DNA from: Vreelandella glaciei
GTDB lineage: Bacteria > Pseudomonadota > Gammaproteobacteria > Pseudomonadales > Halomonadaceae
Direction: 5' to 3'
Assembly: GCF_013415125.1 (NCBI RefSeq)
Contig: NZ_JACCDE010000004.1
Location: forward strand, 167,892-231,891
DNA: 64,000 nt
A program made the position numbers and the translations under genes. The notes beneath the pieces are model-generated. The model made no database searches. It had not been told where the DNA came from and worked only from the letters and a program-made list of their open reading frames with translations. Within the stretch, counting starts at the first letter, position 1. The number at the start of each line of letters is the position of its first letter. Shown here piece by piece: positions 13,478-22,994 of the stretch.

Positions 13478-14023
13478 ATGTTAAACCAACTGCGTCTAGA
13501 TCATGCCAACATGGCCCGGATGCTTCATGTGCTACAGCTGAAGCAAAAAACGTTAGCACAGGGAGAACGGCCCAATTTCAAGCTGATGCGTGAGGTAGTC
13601 GATTACATTTTATCCTATATGGATGGTTTTGCCGCCCCGCTGGAAAAGGTCTGCGTTGAGCGGTTGCAGGCTAAAGCGCCCGACCATAGTGCGCTTACCG
13701 AACAGATGGCCAATGATTATCGTGAGTTAAAGCCTCGTCTGCAGCGTCTCTCCAGCGATATCGATATGATTCTGATGGACAATGTGCTGCCCATGGATCG
13801 TTTTGCTGAAGATCTAAAAGATTATTTAGAGGCGCATCGGGCCTACTTGCGCCACGAGCGTGAAGGGCTGTTCCCGCTAATTGATGAGCACTTTAGTCAA
13901 GAAGATATGGAAAAGCTTCGCGAGGCGCTTCCCGCCGGTGCGGAACAAGAGTTAGAGCGCCTGCAGCAAGCCTACCCCGAACTCTACGCCGAACTGCGAG
14001 GGGCTGATGTGCCCGCGGTATAG
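13478..14023 (+). CDS. Hemerythrin HHE-domain-like protein with degenerate metal site
   Basis: 181 residues, all-helical in appearance, with the layout of a bacterial hemerythrin-like (HHE) protein: LRLDHANMARMLHVLQ at 6-21 carries the first His (H9), and HRAYLRHEREGLFPLIDEHF at 120-139 carries H120, H126, E128 and H138. At the second iron-binding motif, where family members usually have a His-His-Pro-x-Glu run, this protein has FAAPLEK (51-57): both His are Ala, and only Glu56 remains. Full di-iron binding is therefore doubtful. It stands alone with a strong AAGGAG site and its own downstream terminator. Role unknown; family members act in oxygen, nitric oxide or iron stress. Confidence 0.75.
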   Translation: MLNQLRLDHANMARMLHVLQLKQKTLAQGERPNFKLMREVVDYILSYMDGFAAPLEKVCVERLQAKAPDHSALTEQMANDYRELKPRLQRLSSDIDMILMDNVLPMDRFAEDLKDYLEAHRAYLRHEREGLFPLIDEHFSQEDMEKLREALPAGAEQELERLQQAYPELYAELRGADVPAV

Positions 14024-14071
14024 CCAGGAAAAACGACTTAAGCGGGTAGCGACAATCAATAAATTCATAGG

Positions 14072-14102
14072 CGGGGCATGCTAAACTGGCGGCCCCGTTT
14101 TT
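14072..14102 (+). terminator. Terminator after the hemerythrin-like gene
   Basis: CGGGGC at 14072-14077 pairs with GCCCCG at 14092-14097 and is followed by TTTTT. Confidence 0.6.
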
Positions 14103-14144
14103 ATTGGGTGTCAGTTTAACCATCGACCAGCTCGGCGCTGATGA

Positions 14145-14972
14145 ATGAAGCAGGATAGTGATGCAAAGAGAGTCATGAAAGGCCCCGTATTAGTTTTTGA
14201 TTCCGGTGTCGGCGGCCTGTCGGTGGCCCAATCGCTGCGTCAACACTACCCTGATGCTGCTATGTGCTACACCTGCGATAATGCTTGGCTGCCTTATGGG
14301 CTTCGCGAAGACGCCGCACTAACCGAGCGTATCGTGTCGGTCTGTCAAGCGGCTGTTGACGCTTGCCAACCGAGCGTGTTGGTTGTCGCCTGCAACACCG
14401 CAAGCACCTTAGCGTTGGAGCATCTTCGCCAACAGTTAGCTATTCCTGTGGTAGGTACCGTGCCTGCTATCAAGCCTGCGGCTGCGATTAGCCAAACGCG
14501 GCATATCGGTTTATTGGCCACCAGGGCCACGGTGGCGCGGCCCTATACCCAGCGCTTAATTGATAGCTTCGCCAGTGACTGTGTCATCACGCGCGTTGCC
14601 GCCGATGCCTTGGTGGTGGAAGCAGAAGCCTACCTGGCTGGCATCACGCCCAATACAGAGCGTATGCAGGCGGCATTGACGCCGTTATGGCAAGTCGTCA
14701 CTGCTCCTACCGAGCATCCCAAACTAGATACCGTGGTGCTCGGCTGCACCCATTTTCCGCTGTTAAAACCCTGGCTAGAGCAACTTGCCCCTGCGCCTTT
14801 ATATTGGATTGATTCTGGTGATGCTATCGCTCGGCGTGTGGCGCAAGTGGTTGCTGAGCTATCCAGCGATCATCACGATGGTCGCTGTTATACGACTGCG
14901 CCCGCTGCGAATCTGACTGCGGGTTTAGCGCGCTATGGGTTTAAAGCGCCCCAATTGCTAAACGTGCGTTAA
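14145..14972 (+). CDS. murI: Glutamate racemase
   Basis: Interconverts L- and D-glutamate to supply D-Glu for peptidoglycan; cofactor-independent two-cysteine mechanism, cytoplasmic. 275 residues from the ATG at 14145. The substrate-binding FDSGVGGLSV lies near residue 18, the first catalytic cysteine in VVACNTAS (C83) and the second in VVLGCTHFPLL. An in-frame ATG at 14175, just before GPVLVFDSG, gives 265 residues and is preceded by GAGAG at a short spacing, so the start is uncertain. The gene is followed by trmA in the same direction after 50 bases. Confidence 0.92.
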   Translation: MKQDSDAKRVMKGPVLVFDSGVGGLSVAQSLRQHYPDAAMCYTCDNAWLPYGLREDAALTERIVSVCQAAVDACQPSVLVVACNTASTLALEHLRQQLAIPVVGTVPAIKPAAAISQTRHIGLLATRATVARPYTQRLIDSFASDCVITRVAADALVVEAEAYLAGITPNTERMQAALTPLWQVVTAPTEHPKLDTVVLGCTHFPLLKPWLEQLAPAPLYWIDSGDAIARRVAQVVAELSSDHHDGRCYTTAPAANLTAGLARYGFKAPQLLNVR

Positions 14973-15022
14973 TAAACATTATTTGTCGCTACTATTTCTG
15001 AACCCATTCAAGAGGAGCAGCT

Positions 15023-16144
15023 TTGGCTATCCCCGTCGTAGAACCTGAACGTTATGCCGAGCAGCTAGCCGCCAAACGCGACTATCTGGAGAGTACCTTT
15101 GCCGCTTTTAAGCCACCGGCACTGGAAGTGTTTGAATCGCCGCCGGGCTACTACCGCCAGCGCTGCGAGTTTCGCATATGGCACGAAGAGGATGATCTCT
15201 TCTACGCCATGTTCGAGGTTGATCCCGAGAACCCGAAAAATAAGCGTGTGATTCGCTTGGATCAGTACGCTGTCGCCAGCGAGCGAATTAATCAACTCAT
15301 GCCGCAACTGCGCAAGGCCTGCCTTGAGTCTGATGAGCTGCGTCGTAAGCTGTTTCAGGTTGAATTTTTAACCACGCTCTCCGGCGAAGCGCTGGTCACG
15401 CTGATTTACCACCGCCCGCTAGGCGAAGAGTGGGAACACGAAGCACGAGCGCTTGAAGCCGAGCTCGGCATCATGATTATTGGCCGTTCCCGCAAGCAGC
15501 GCATCGTGCTGTCCCGTGACCATGTCTGGGAGCGCCTAGAGGTGGATGGCCGCACGTTGCACTATCAACAGGTCGAAAACAGCTTCACTCAGCCCAATGC
15601 GCATATCTGCCAAAAAATGCTCAGCTGGGCGCGTGAAGTGACCGCTAAGCAACAAGATGAGGGTGCGAAGAAAGATCTGGTCGAGCTCTACTGCGGGAAC
15701 GGCAATTTTACCATTGCCTTAGCCGAGAACTTCTGCCGCGTGTTGGCCACGGAAATTTCCCGCACGTCGGTAGCCAGTGCCAACGTCAACTTAGAGGCCA
15801 ATGGCGTCACGAACGCGCAGATTGGTCGCATGTCAGCAGAAGAGTTTGCGCAGGCGCTGAAGGGCGAAAAGGCCGGGCGTCGCGTGGCGGAAATGGGACT
15901 GGATGATTACGATTTTTCCACTGTGCTGGTAGACCCGCCCCGCGCCGGGCTAGATGAACAGAGCTGTGCACAGCTCAGCGAGTACGCGCAGATCGTCTAT
16001 ATTTCATGCAACCCGGCCACATTGGCTGACAACTTGACCATACTGACCAACACTCATCGGATAGAGCGCTTTGCGCTATTTGACCAGTTTCCGTTTACCG
16101 ATCACTGTGAATGCGGGGTGTTGTTAACGCGGCGGGATGTTTAA
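15023..16144 (+). CDS. trmA: tRNA (uracil-5-)-methyltransferase
   Basis: Makes ribothymidine at position 54 of the tRNA T-loop using SAM. 373 residues, close to E. coli TrmA (366). Motifs are YRQRCEFRIWH near the N-terminus, SAM-binding LVELYCGNGNFTIALA, VDPPRAGLDEQS and the nucleophile Cys in YISCNPATLADNL. The C-terminal catalytic Glu lies in DHCECGVLL. No ATG is present at the start: the TTG at 15023 has AGAGGAG five bases upstream and gives the standard N-terminus. Probably co-transcribed with murI. Confidence 0.95.
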   Translation: MAIPVVEPERYAEQLAAKRDYLESTFAAFKPPALEVFESPPGYYRQRCEFRIWHEEDDLFYAMFEVDPENPKNKRVIRLDQYAVASERINQLMPQLRKACLESDELRRKLFQVEFLTTLSGEALVTLIYHRPLGEEWEHEARALEAELGIMIIGRSRKQRIVLSRDHVWERLEVDGRTLHYQQVENSFTQPNAHICQKMLSWAREVTAKQQDEGAKKDLVELYCGNGNFTIALAENFCRVLATEISRTSVASANVNLEANGVTNAQIGRMSAEEFAQALKGEKAGRRVAEMGLDDYDFSTVLVDPPRAGLDEQSCAQLSEYAQIVYISCNPATLADNLTILTNTHRIERFALFDQFPFTDHCECGVLLTRRDV

Positions 16145-16316
16145 GCAAAAGTTAATGTTCTAACGGCCTAATGCGTAAACGGTATGTGCCATGAACAACT
16201 TGTCATGTGATTAGGGACGCGACGATAGGTAGCGTAAGCTAGCCGTTATGTTGGCCTAAAGGCCTATTGTCCTTCGTTTTTTGGCCGATTAATGGCCTAG
16301 GCAGTCGAGGTGATGG

Positions 16317-19300
16317 ATGCACTACGTTGCGATTGAAGAGAGTCGTCAGGATCTTTTGAAGCAGCTTCAGGAGCGATTATATGCGCGTCTGGAGCCTGCT
16401 CGAGCCGCGACAATTGACGCCTTTGCTCGACACTTTTATGCCACCGTGCCGGTGGAAGACCTTGTGGATCGTCGCCTGGACGACCTGTATGGTGCAACGC
16501 TGTCAATCTGGCAGTTTTTACAGCACCACGACCCAAAAAGCCCTAAAGTGCGCGTTTTTAATCCAGATTTTGAAGAGCATGGCTGGCAATCAACGCATAC
16601 CTTTGTGGCCGTGCTGCATGAGGATATGCCGTTTTTGGTCGACTCGGTGCGTATCGAGCTCAACCGTCGCGGTTTAACAGTACACGCGATTCAAAACGCC
16701 GTGCTGGCGGTTGCTCGTGATGACCGCCACCAGTTACAGGCGCAGACCTCACCTCGCGATGAGAACGCGCCGGAAGCCCGCGAGTCGCTAATTGTTATTG
16801 AAGTCGATCGACACACCGACGTGGCGTTGCTTGAGAAAATCGAAAGCAACCTGAACGACGTACTACGTGATGTGCGCACCGCCGTGCGCGATTACGACGC
16901 TATGTGCGCGCAAATTACCGCGTCGATTCAAGAGCTTGAAAAAAATTGCCCGCCGCAGATCGACCCTGACGACCACGAGGAAGCGATTGCCTTTTTAGAG
17001 TGGATGCTCAAGGATAATTTTACCTTCCTGGGTTACGACGAGTACCTGCTGGAAGGCAGTGAACTACAGCGCGATGCCGAGAGCGTGCTGGGCGTGTTCC
17101 GTCTGGATCAGCCGCGCTACTGCGAGCGGATCCGCACTGAAGAGGGCGTGGATGAGCACAATGAGTATGTGCTGGTGCCGCAGCTACTATCGTTTGCCAA
17201 GAGCGCCCATCACTCCCGCGTGCATCGCCCCACTTATCCCGATTACATCACCGTTGATCGCTACGATGACGATGGCAATGTGATTGGCGAGCGGCGCTTC
17301 TTTGGTTTGTTTACCTCCACGGTCTATAACGAGTCGCCGCGCAATATTCCGCTGCTGCGCCGCAAGCTCAAAGCGGTGATGGATATCGCTGGGTTTAATC
17401 CCCAGGGCCACAACGGCAAGCAGTTGCTGCAGGTGCTGGAAGTTTACCCCCGCGACGACCTGTTCCAAATCGATACCGAATCGCTGGCCAGTACCTCGCT
17501 GGGCATTCTCAATATCCGCGAGCGCCGTCAGGTGCGGCTGTTTATCCGCGCCGATATCAGCGGCAAGTTTTACTCCTGCTTAGTATTTGTGCCCCGCGAC
17601 GTATTCTCGACGGACCTGCGTCAGCGAATTCAAAATGTGCTGTGCGATGAGTTGGATGCCCACTTTGGCGATTTCAATACCTACCTATCCGAGTCGGTAC
17701 TGGCGCGCATTCAACTGATTCTGCGCTTCAATGGCGATGCGCCCAGCGATTACGATCTTAAGCGTCTGGAAAGCAAAGTGGCGCGGCTGGCGCGTAGCTG
17801 GCGCGATGACCTGCACAACGCCATGGTGGAAGGGTTTGGCGAAGAGCGTGCCAACCACCTGATGGATCACTTCCGCGAAGCATTCTCAGCAAGCTATCGT
17901 GAAGACTTTTCCGCACGCACCGCGGTGTTTGATGTGCAGCACTTGTTAACGCTGAACAACGGCGACGACTTATCGCTGTCGCTCTACCGTCCGCTGGAAG
18001 AGCAGGGCGGCGGCGTTAATCTAAAGCTGTTCCATCGCGGCACCCAGATTCCGCTTTCCGACGTGCTGCCGATGATGGAAAACCTCGGCCTGCGCGTGAT
18101 TGGCGAACGCCCCTACGATATTAACTCCCCTGAGCAGCGCTACTGGATTCACGATTTTGAGCTAGAGCATAGCGGTGCGGATGTCAGCCTGGGCGATATG
18201 CGCGATGTATTCACGGAAGCCTTCAAACGCATCTGGACCGGCGAAGCCGATAACGATGCCTTTAACCGCCTGATTATCGGCGCAGGTCTGGATTGGCGTG
18301 AAGTGGCGATGCTGCGTGGCTACGCCCGCTACCTCAAGCAGATTCGCTTTGGTATGTCTCAAGACTATATTGCCGCGACGCTGGCCAACTACCCGGCCAT
18401 CACCCGCGAATTAGTTGAGCTATTCCGCCTGCGTTTTGATCCTGAGCAGCAGGACCACGCCACCGATGAATGCATCGCTAGCTTAAACGAGCGACTGGAA
18501 GGCGTTGCCAGCCTTAATGACGACCAGCTGCTGCGTCGCTTTATGGAGCTGATTCTCGCTACGCTGCGTACCAACTATTACCAGCTCGCCGAGGGTGGCC
18601 GCTTTAAAGACTATATCGCTTACAAACTCGAGCCTTCCAAAGTGACCGGCATGCCCAAGCCGCGCCCGATGTTTGAGATTTTTGTCTGCTCTCCGCGCGT
18701 GGAAGGTGTCCACCTGCGGGGCGGCAAAGTGGCACGCGGTGGTCTGCGCTGGTCGGATCGCTTTGAAGATTACCGCACCGAAGTGCTGGGGCTAGTGAAA
18801 GCCCAGCAGGTGAAGAACGCGGTTATCGTACCGGTCGGCGCCAAAGGCGGTTTCGTGTGCAAGCGCATGCCGGAAAACGCCAGCCGCGATGTGGTGCAGA
18901 AAGAGGGCATCGCCTGCTATCAAATTTTTATCCGCGCGCTGCTGGATGTTACTGACAATCTGGTGGGTGGCGATGTGGTGCCGCCGGAAAACGTTGTTCG
19001 CCACGATGAAGATGATGCCTATTTGGTCGTGGCTGCCGATAAAGGCACGGCGACCTTCTCGGATATCGCCAACGAAATTTCCATCGAGTATGGCCACTGG
19101 CTGGGCGATGCCTTCGCCTCTGGCGGTGCCAACGGCTACGACCACAAAAAAATGGGCATCACCGCCCGCGGTGCCTGGGAGTCGGTTAAACGCCACTTCA
19201 AAAACCTCGATGTGGATACCCAGCGCGACCTGTTTAGCGTGGTGGGAATAGGCGACATGGCCGGCGATGTGTTCGGTAACGGCATGCTGTTGTCTGACAA

Positions 19301-21140
19301 GATTCAGCTGGTGGGCGCCTTTAATCACCTGCATATCTTTGTCGATCCCAACCCGGATGCAGAGGCCTCTTTTGCCGAGCGCAAACGGTTGTTCGCTCTG
19401 CCACGCTCCAGCTGGGAAGACTACAGCCAGGAGTTGATCTCTGCCGGTGGCGGTATCTTTAGCCGCAGTGCTAAATCAATCGCTATTACCCCGGAAATGC
19501 AGCAGGTGTTTGGCATCCAGGAAACCCGCCTGTCGCCGAACGAATTGATCCGCGCGATGCTCAAATCCAAGGTGGATTTGATCTGGAACGGTGGTATCGG
19601 TACCTATGTGAAGGGCTCCAATGAAACCGATGCCGATGTCGGCGACAAAGCCAATGACACCCTGCGTATCAATGGCAACGATCTGAACTGTCGCGTGGTC
19701 GGTGAAGGCGGCAACCTCGGTTTGACCCAGCGTGGCCGTATGGAAGCCGCCGCCAAAGGCGTGCGTGTCTACACCGACTTTATTGACAATGCCGGTGGGG
19801 TGAACTGCTCCGACCACGAGGTCAATATCAAGATCCTGATCGATGAAGTGGTCAAGCGTGGCGACATGACCGACAAGCAGCGTAATCAGCTGCTGGCGGA
19901 AATGACCGATGAGGTGGGCGATCTGGTGATCCTGGATAACTATCGCCAAAGCCAGGCGCTGGATCTGTCGGCTATCCTGTCCAATCAGGCAATGGGCCCT
20001 TACCGCCGCTTTATTAGTGAGCTGGAAGCCACCGGGCAGATTGATCGTGAGCTGGAGTTCCTGCCCACCGATGATGTGCTCAAAGAGCGAGCCAGCAACG
20101 ATCAAGGGATGCGCCTGCCTGAGCTGTCGGTACTGATCTCTTACGCCAAGAGCACCTTGAAGGGCGACTTGATCACCTCTGACGTGCCAGATGACCCGTA
20201 TATTCACCGTCATCTGGAGCGGTTGTTCCCCTCGGTGCTGGTAGAGCGCTTTAAAGACGAAATGTACGAACACCGTCTTAAGCGAGAAATCGTCGCTACC
20301 CAGGTAGCCAACGATCTGGTTGATCACATGGGTATCGTCTTTGTACGTCGCCTGATGGACTCCACTGGTGCCGGGCGTGCCGACATCGCTCGCGCTTATA
20401 TTGTGGCCCGCGATAGCTTTAACTTGCCCGGTCTATGGGCGCAAATTGAAGCGCTCGATAATCAAGTGCCGAATCGCATCCAGTACTCAATGATGCTTGA
20501 CCTGATGCGCCTGATCCGTCGCGCCACGCGCTGGTTTGTGCGTCAGCATTTAGGGCTCTCGACGCTGGACACTATCGAGTATTTTGCTCCTCGCCTGGCG
20601 CAGCTGCAGGAAGGTATTGGTGAACTGCTCAGCGGTGAGGAGCTGAGCGCTTGGAATAGCCGTCGTGACGAGCTGCTGGAAGCAGGTGTGCCGGAAGCCT
20701 TGGCGTCCACTGTCGCGGCGTCATCCAGCCTTTACGCCGGGCTAGGTATTATCCAAGCGGCACGCCTGACCAATGAAAAACCGCAGCGAGTGGCAGAGGT
20801 GCTGTACGAAATTGGCAGCCGCCTGGAGCTGCCGTGGATGATTCAGCAGGTAACCCAGCTGGAAGTGCGCGACGCCTGGCAGGCCCAGGCGCGGGAAACC
20901 TTCCGCGACGACATCGAGCGTCAGCAACTGGCACTGACCACTAGCGTATTAAAGCTCGACGCCGGCAGTCGCGATACCCAGGAGCGGGTGGCGCAGTGGT
21001 TGGATCAGCATGCCGATCTGCATCGCCGCTGGTGTCGTTTGATTGAAGAGGTGCGTGGCGGCAGTGAAGGGGGCTTTGCGCTCTTCGCCGTAGCGGTACG
21101 CGAACTGGTAGATCTGGCTGAAAGCGATAGCGAAGCCTAA
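16317..21140 (+). CDS. gdhB: NAD-specific glutamate dehydrogenase, GDH-180 class
   Basis: Large (1607-residue) NAD-dependent enzyme that catabolises glutamate to 2-oxoglutarate and ammonia; this class forms very large homomeric complexes. Residues 1-700 are the regulatory N-terminal ACT-containing region seen in the family. The catalytic dehydrogenase core lies around 720-1230, with GGLRWSDRFEDYRTEVLGLV, VPVGAKGGFVCKR, the nucleotide-binding VVGIGDMAGDVFGNGML and VVGEGGNLGLTQRGR. A long helical C-terminal domain follows. The ATG at 16317 has GAGG upstream. It is isolated between trmA and pyrD and has its own terminator. The long antisense frames inside it are shadows of its codon bias. Confidence 0.97.
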   Translation: MHYVAIEESRQDLLKQLQERLYARLEPARAATIDAFARHFYATVPVEDLVDRRLDDLYGATLSIWQFLQHHDPKSPKVRVFNPDFEEHGWQSTHTFVAVLHEDMPFLVDSVRIELNRRGLTVHAIQNAVLAVARDDRHQLQAQTSPRDENAPEARESLIVIEVDRHTDVALLEKIESNLNDVLRDVRTAVRDYDAMCAQITASIQELEKNCPPQIDPDDHEEAIAFLEWMLKDNFTFLGYDEYLLEGSELQRDAESVLGVFRLDQPRYCERIRTEEGVDEHNEYVLVPQLLSFAKSAHHSRVHRPTYPDYITVDRYDDDGNVIGERRFFGLFTSTVYNESPRNIPLLRRKLKAVMDIAGFNPQGHNGKQLLQVLEVYPRDDLFQIDTESLASTSLGILNIRERRQVRLFIRADISGKFYSCLVFVPRDVFSTDLRQRIQNVLCDELDAHFGDFNTYLSESVLARIQLILRFNGDAPSDYDLKRLESKVARLARSWRDDLHNAMVEGFGEERANHLMDHFREAFSASYREDFSARTAVFDVQHLLTLNNGDDLSLSLYRPLEEQGGGVNLKLFHRGTQIPLSDVLPMMENLGLRVIGERPYDINSPEQRYWIHDFELEHSGADVSLGDMRDVFTEAFKRIWTGEADNDAFNRLIIGAGLDWREVAMLRGYARYLKQIRFGMSQDYIAATLANYPAITRELVELFRLRFDPEQQDHATDECIASLNERLEGVASLNDDQLLRRFMELILATLRTNYYQLAEGGRFKDYIAYKLEPSKVTGMPKPRPMFEIFVCSPRVEGVHLRGGKVARGGLRWSDRFEDYRTEVLGLVKAQQVKNAVIVPVGAKGGFVCKRMPENASRDVVQKEGIACYQIFIRALLDVTDNLVGGDVVPPENVVRHDEDDAYLVVAADKGTATFSDIANEISIEYGHWLGDAFASGGANGYDHKKMGITARGAWESVKRHFKNLDVDTQRDLFSVVGIGDMAGDVFGNGMLLSDKIQLVGAFNHLHIFVDPNPDAEASFAERKRLFALPRSSWEDYSQELISAGGGIFSRSAKSIAITPEMQQVFGIQETRLSPNELIRAMLKSKVDLIWNGGIGTYVKGSNETDADVGDKANDTLRINGNDLNCRVVGEGGNLGLTQRGRMEAAAKGVRVYTDFIDNAGGVNCSDHEVNIKILIDEVVKRGDMTDKQRNQLLAEMTDEVGDLVILDNYRQSQALDLSAILSNQAMGPYRRFISELEATGQIDRELEFLPTDDVLKERASNDQGMRLPELSVLISYAKSTLKGDLITSDVPDDPYIHRHLERLFPSVLVERFKDEMYEHRLKREIVATQVANDLVDHMGIVFVRRLMDSTGAGRADIARAYIVARDSFNLPGLWAQIEALDNQVPNRIQYSMMLDLMRLIRRATRWFVRQHLGLSTLDTIEYFAPRLAQLQEGIGELLSGEELSAWNSRRDELLEAGVPEALASTVAASSSLYAGLGIIQAARLTNEKPQRVAEVLYEIGSRLELPWMIQQVTQLEVRDAWQAQARETFRDDIERQQLALTTSVLKLDAGSRDTQERVAQWLDQHADLHRRWCRLIEEVRGGSEGGFALFAVAVRELVDLAESDSEA

Positions 21141-21158
21141 ACGTACCTAGGCTGATTA

Positions 21159-21199
21159 AAGCGGATCTATTTAATTAAAGCGTATCTATTTAATTAAAT
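21159..21199. repeat. Short tandem repeat after gdhB
   Basis: Two near-identical adjacent copies of about 20 bases, each built of TAAAGCG, one variable base, ATCTATTTAAT; the second copy runs into TTAATTAAA. The copies differ at one base. Confidence 0.55.
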
Positions 21200-21208
21200 A
21201 GGAGTATG

Positions 21209-21245
21209 AAAGCGCGTCCTGGTTCTCCACCAGGGCGCGCTTTAT
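21209..21245 (+). terminator. Terminator downstream of gdhB
   Basis: AAAGCGCG and TCCTGG at 21209-21222 pair with CCAGG and GCGCGCTTT at 21229-21243; a long GC-rich stem flanked by A and T runs. Confidence 0.7.
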
Positions 21246-21293
21246 TGCGTTATACTGGCGCCCGTTTTCAGCCTCCGCTTCAAGAGACCCGCT

Positions 21294-22310
21294 ATGTACA
21301 ACCTCGCCCGCTCACTGTTCTTTCGCGTTGACCCAGAAACCTCTCACGGTATGGCGCTGGGTGCGTTGGATGCACTGCATCGGGTCGGGGGCGTTACACG
21401 GCTATTTGGCCAGCGGGTTGAGGACCCCGTCGAACTGATGGGGCTTCGCTTTGCCAATCGAGTAGGTCTCGCCGCCGGGTTGGACAAGAACGCCGATCAC
21501 CTCGATGCGCTGGGCGCGCTGGGGTTTGGCTTTGTCGAAGTGGGTACAGTGACGCCTAAGCCGCAGTCAGGCAATCCTAAGCCTCGGCTATTTCGCTTAG
21601 CGCAGCATGAGGCGATCATCAACCGCTTTGGTTTTAACAACAAAGGGGTTGCGCACCTGGTTCAGCAGGTCAAGCAGCGTCACTACGGTGGCATTGTGGG
21701 CATCAATATTGGTAAAAACCTGACGACTTCAGTAGAACACGCGCTGGATGATTACCTAATATGTTTAGACGCGGTGCATCCCTACGCGGATTACATTGTC
21801 GTTAACGTCTCTTCACCGAATACCCCTGGGCTACGCACCTTGCAATTTGGTGAACAGCTGGATGCGCTATTGGGGCCCATTCGCTCTCGCGCCAACGAGC
21901 TTGATGCCCAAGCGGGCCGAAAAATTCCATTACTGATTAAGATTGCCCCGGATATGAGCGCGGAAGAAGTGGCGTTGATGGCAGAAAGTATTGAGCGCAA
22001 TGCACTTGATGGCGTGATTGCTACCAATACGACGGTTTCCCGCGCCGGAGTAGAGGGTGACTCACAAGCGGAGGAGGCGGGCGGGCTTTCTGGAAAACCA
22101 GTTTTCGAAGCATCCAATCGCGTTATTCGCCAACTGCGTGAGCACTTACCATCGCTACCTATCATCGGTGTCGGTGGAATCGATAGTGCTGCTGCTGCTC
22201 AGGCCAAAATCGCGGCGGGAGCAAATTTAGTGCAACTCTACTCGGGGTTGATCTATCAAGGGCCTAAATTGGTCGGTGAATGCGCAAGGGCACTGAAAGC
22301 TAACGGTTGA
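21294..22310 (+). CDS. pyrD: Dihydroorotate dehydrogenase (quinone)
   Basis: FMN enzyme of pyrimidine synthesis that oxidises dihydroorotate with membrane quinone (class 2). 338 residues. The amphipathic N-terminal helix MYNLARSLFFRVDPETSHGMA that contacts the membrane is present, followed by VGLAAGLDKNADHLDALG, INRFGFNNKGV, the catalytic serine in VVNVSSPNTPGLR and the phosphate-binding IIGVGGIDSA / GANLVQLYSGLIYQG blocks. A TATACT box lies at 21251, about 40 bases before the ATG, as a likely -10. No operon partner; rmf is convergent. Confidence 0.96.
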   Translation: MYNLARSLFFRVDPETSHGMALGALDALHRVGGVTRLFGQRVEDPVELMGLRFANRVGLAAGLDKNADHLDALGALGFGFVEVGTVTPKPQSGNPKPRLFRLAQHEAIINRFGFNNKGVAHLVQQVKQRHYGGIVGINIGKNLTTSVEHALDDYLICLDAVHPYADYIVVNVSSPNTPGLRTLQFGEQLDALLGPIRSRANELDAQAGRKIPLLIKIAPDMSAEEVALMAESIERNALDGVIATNTTVSRAGVEGDSQAEEAGGLSGKPVFEASNRVIRQLREHLPSLPIIGVGGIDSAAAAQAKIAAGANLVQLYSGLIYQGPKLVGECARALKANG

Positions 22311-22356
22311 CGTGCAGATGATTAGCGAAGCAGTATGGGTATCAATGCGCACTAAA

Positions 22357-22380
22357 AAGCCCACTTGAAAAAGTGGGCTC
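22357..22380 (-). terminator. Terminator of rmf
   Basis: AGCCCACTT at 22358-22366 and AAGTGGGCT at 22371-22379 form a perfect nine-base stem with a GAAA/TTTC loop. The T-run (TTTTT) follows on the minus strand, so it serves rmf and not pyrD. Confidence 0.75.
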
Positions 22381-22433
22381 ATTGAAAACCTCTCGTTTAA
22401 AATCTTTCTTTTAATACCTTGAAAAATAAAACG

Positions 22434-22643
22434 TTAGGCCATGACTAAGGGGTTTTTGTGGATGCCCGAGATGCCGGTCATCCCATCCCACTGGTCACCG
22501 CGGCCTTCACGCCAACCGCTCATCCAGTATTCACGTAAATTGATATCTTGACTGGGACAGTCGTCACGAGAACGACCCGATACACCCGCTTTGTATCCGT
22601 GGACATAAGCCCGCTGGAAGCGATCACGTTTTTGCCGTTTCAT
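22434..22643 (-). CDS. rmf: Ribosome modulation factor RMF
   Basis: Stationary-phase protein that dimerises 70S ribosomes into inactive 100S particles. 69 residues, basic, beginning MKRQKRDRFQRAYVHGYKAG, nearly the same opening as E. coli RMF, then GRSRDDCP and EYWMSGWREGRGDQWDG. The C-terminal extension ISGIHKNPLVMA is longer than the 55-residue E. coli protein, but ends in the same VMA. AAAAGAGG lies upstream of the ATG. The 351-base gap upstream holds the rmf and rlmKL promoters. A growth-rate or stringent control is expected from the family; it is not visible in sequence. Confidence 0.95.
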   Translation of the reverse strand: MKRQKRDRFQRAYVHGYKAGVSGRSRDDCPSQDINLREYWMSGWREGRGDQWDGMTGISGIHKNPLVMA

Positions 22644-22994
22644 TGGCTAACCTCTTTTCACGAAAGCCTTTGATAAGAAATAGGGTGTTATCGACTTATG
22701 TTATCAACAACAGCCACTATTCCGAGAGCTTGCTTCAAGAGCGAGACGCCGCTCCAACCCTTTTGTTTGGCACTCACGGGCTGAACGAGCCGAGCGGCAA
22801 TCTCTTACAAAGAACACTTGTAGTCCATAGGTCTAGTTTTGAACCGACCCTGACAAGCAACGCATGCGTTTTTCAGTAGCTACTCTCTTATTGTTAGACC
22901 ATGATGGTGTCATCTGTCGACTATCAATTTGTCATAAAACGTAAACTCATTTGCTATATATAGGAATTTCGCGCCTTTACGCGCCGCTATTATC
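22644..22994. promoter_or_regulatory. Divergent intergenic region rmf/rlmKL
   Basis: 351 bases without a convincing gene. A candidate rlmKL promoter is TTGTCA at 22929-22934 with TATATA at 22955-22960, though the spacer (20 bases) is long; shifting the -10 to GCTATA gives 18. A 78-codon plus-strand frame from 22643 has no recognisable product. Confidence 0.35.

Noticed and set aside
19476..20327. 283-codon minus-strand open frame inside gdhB
   Set aside because: It lies wholly within a certain gene, has no ribosome site and reads as a codon-bias shadow; the same applies to 18792-19334.
22643..22879. 78-codon frame starting at the rmf start
   Set aside because: No recognisable motif, overlaps the rmf ribosome site region; more likely leader DNA.
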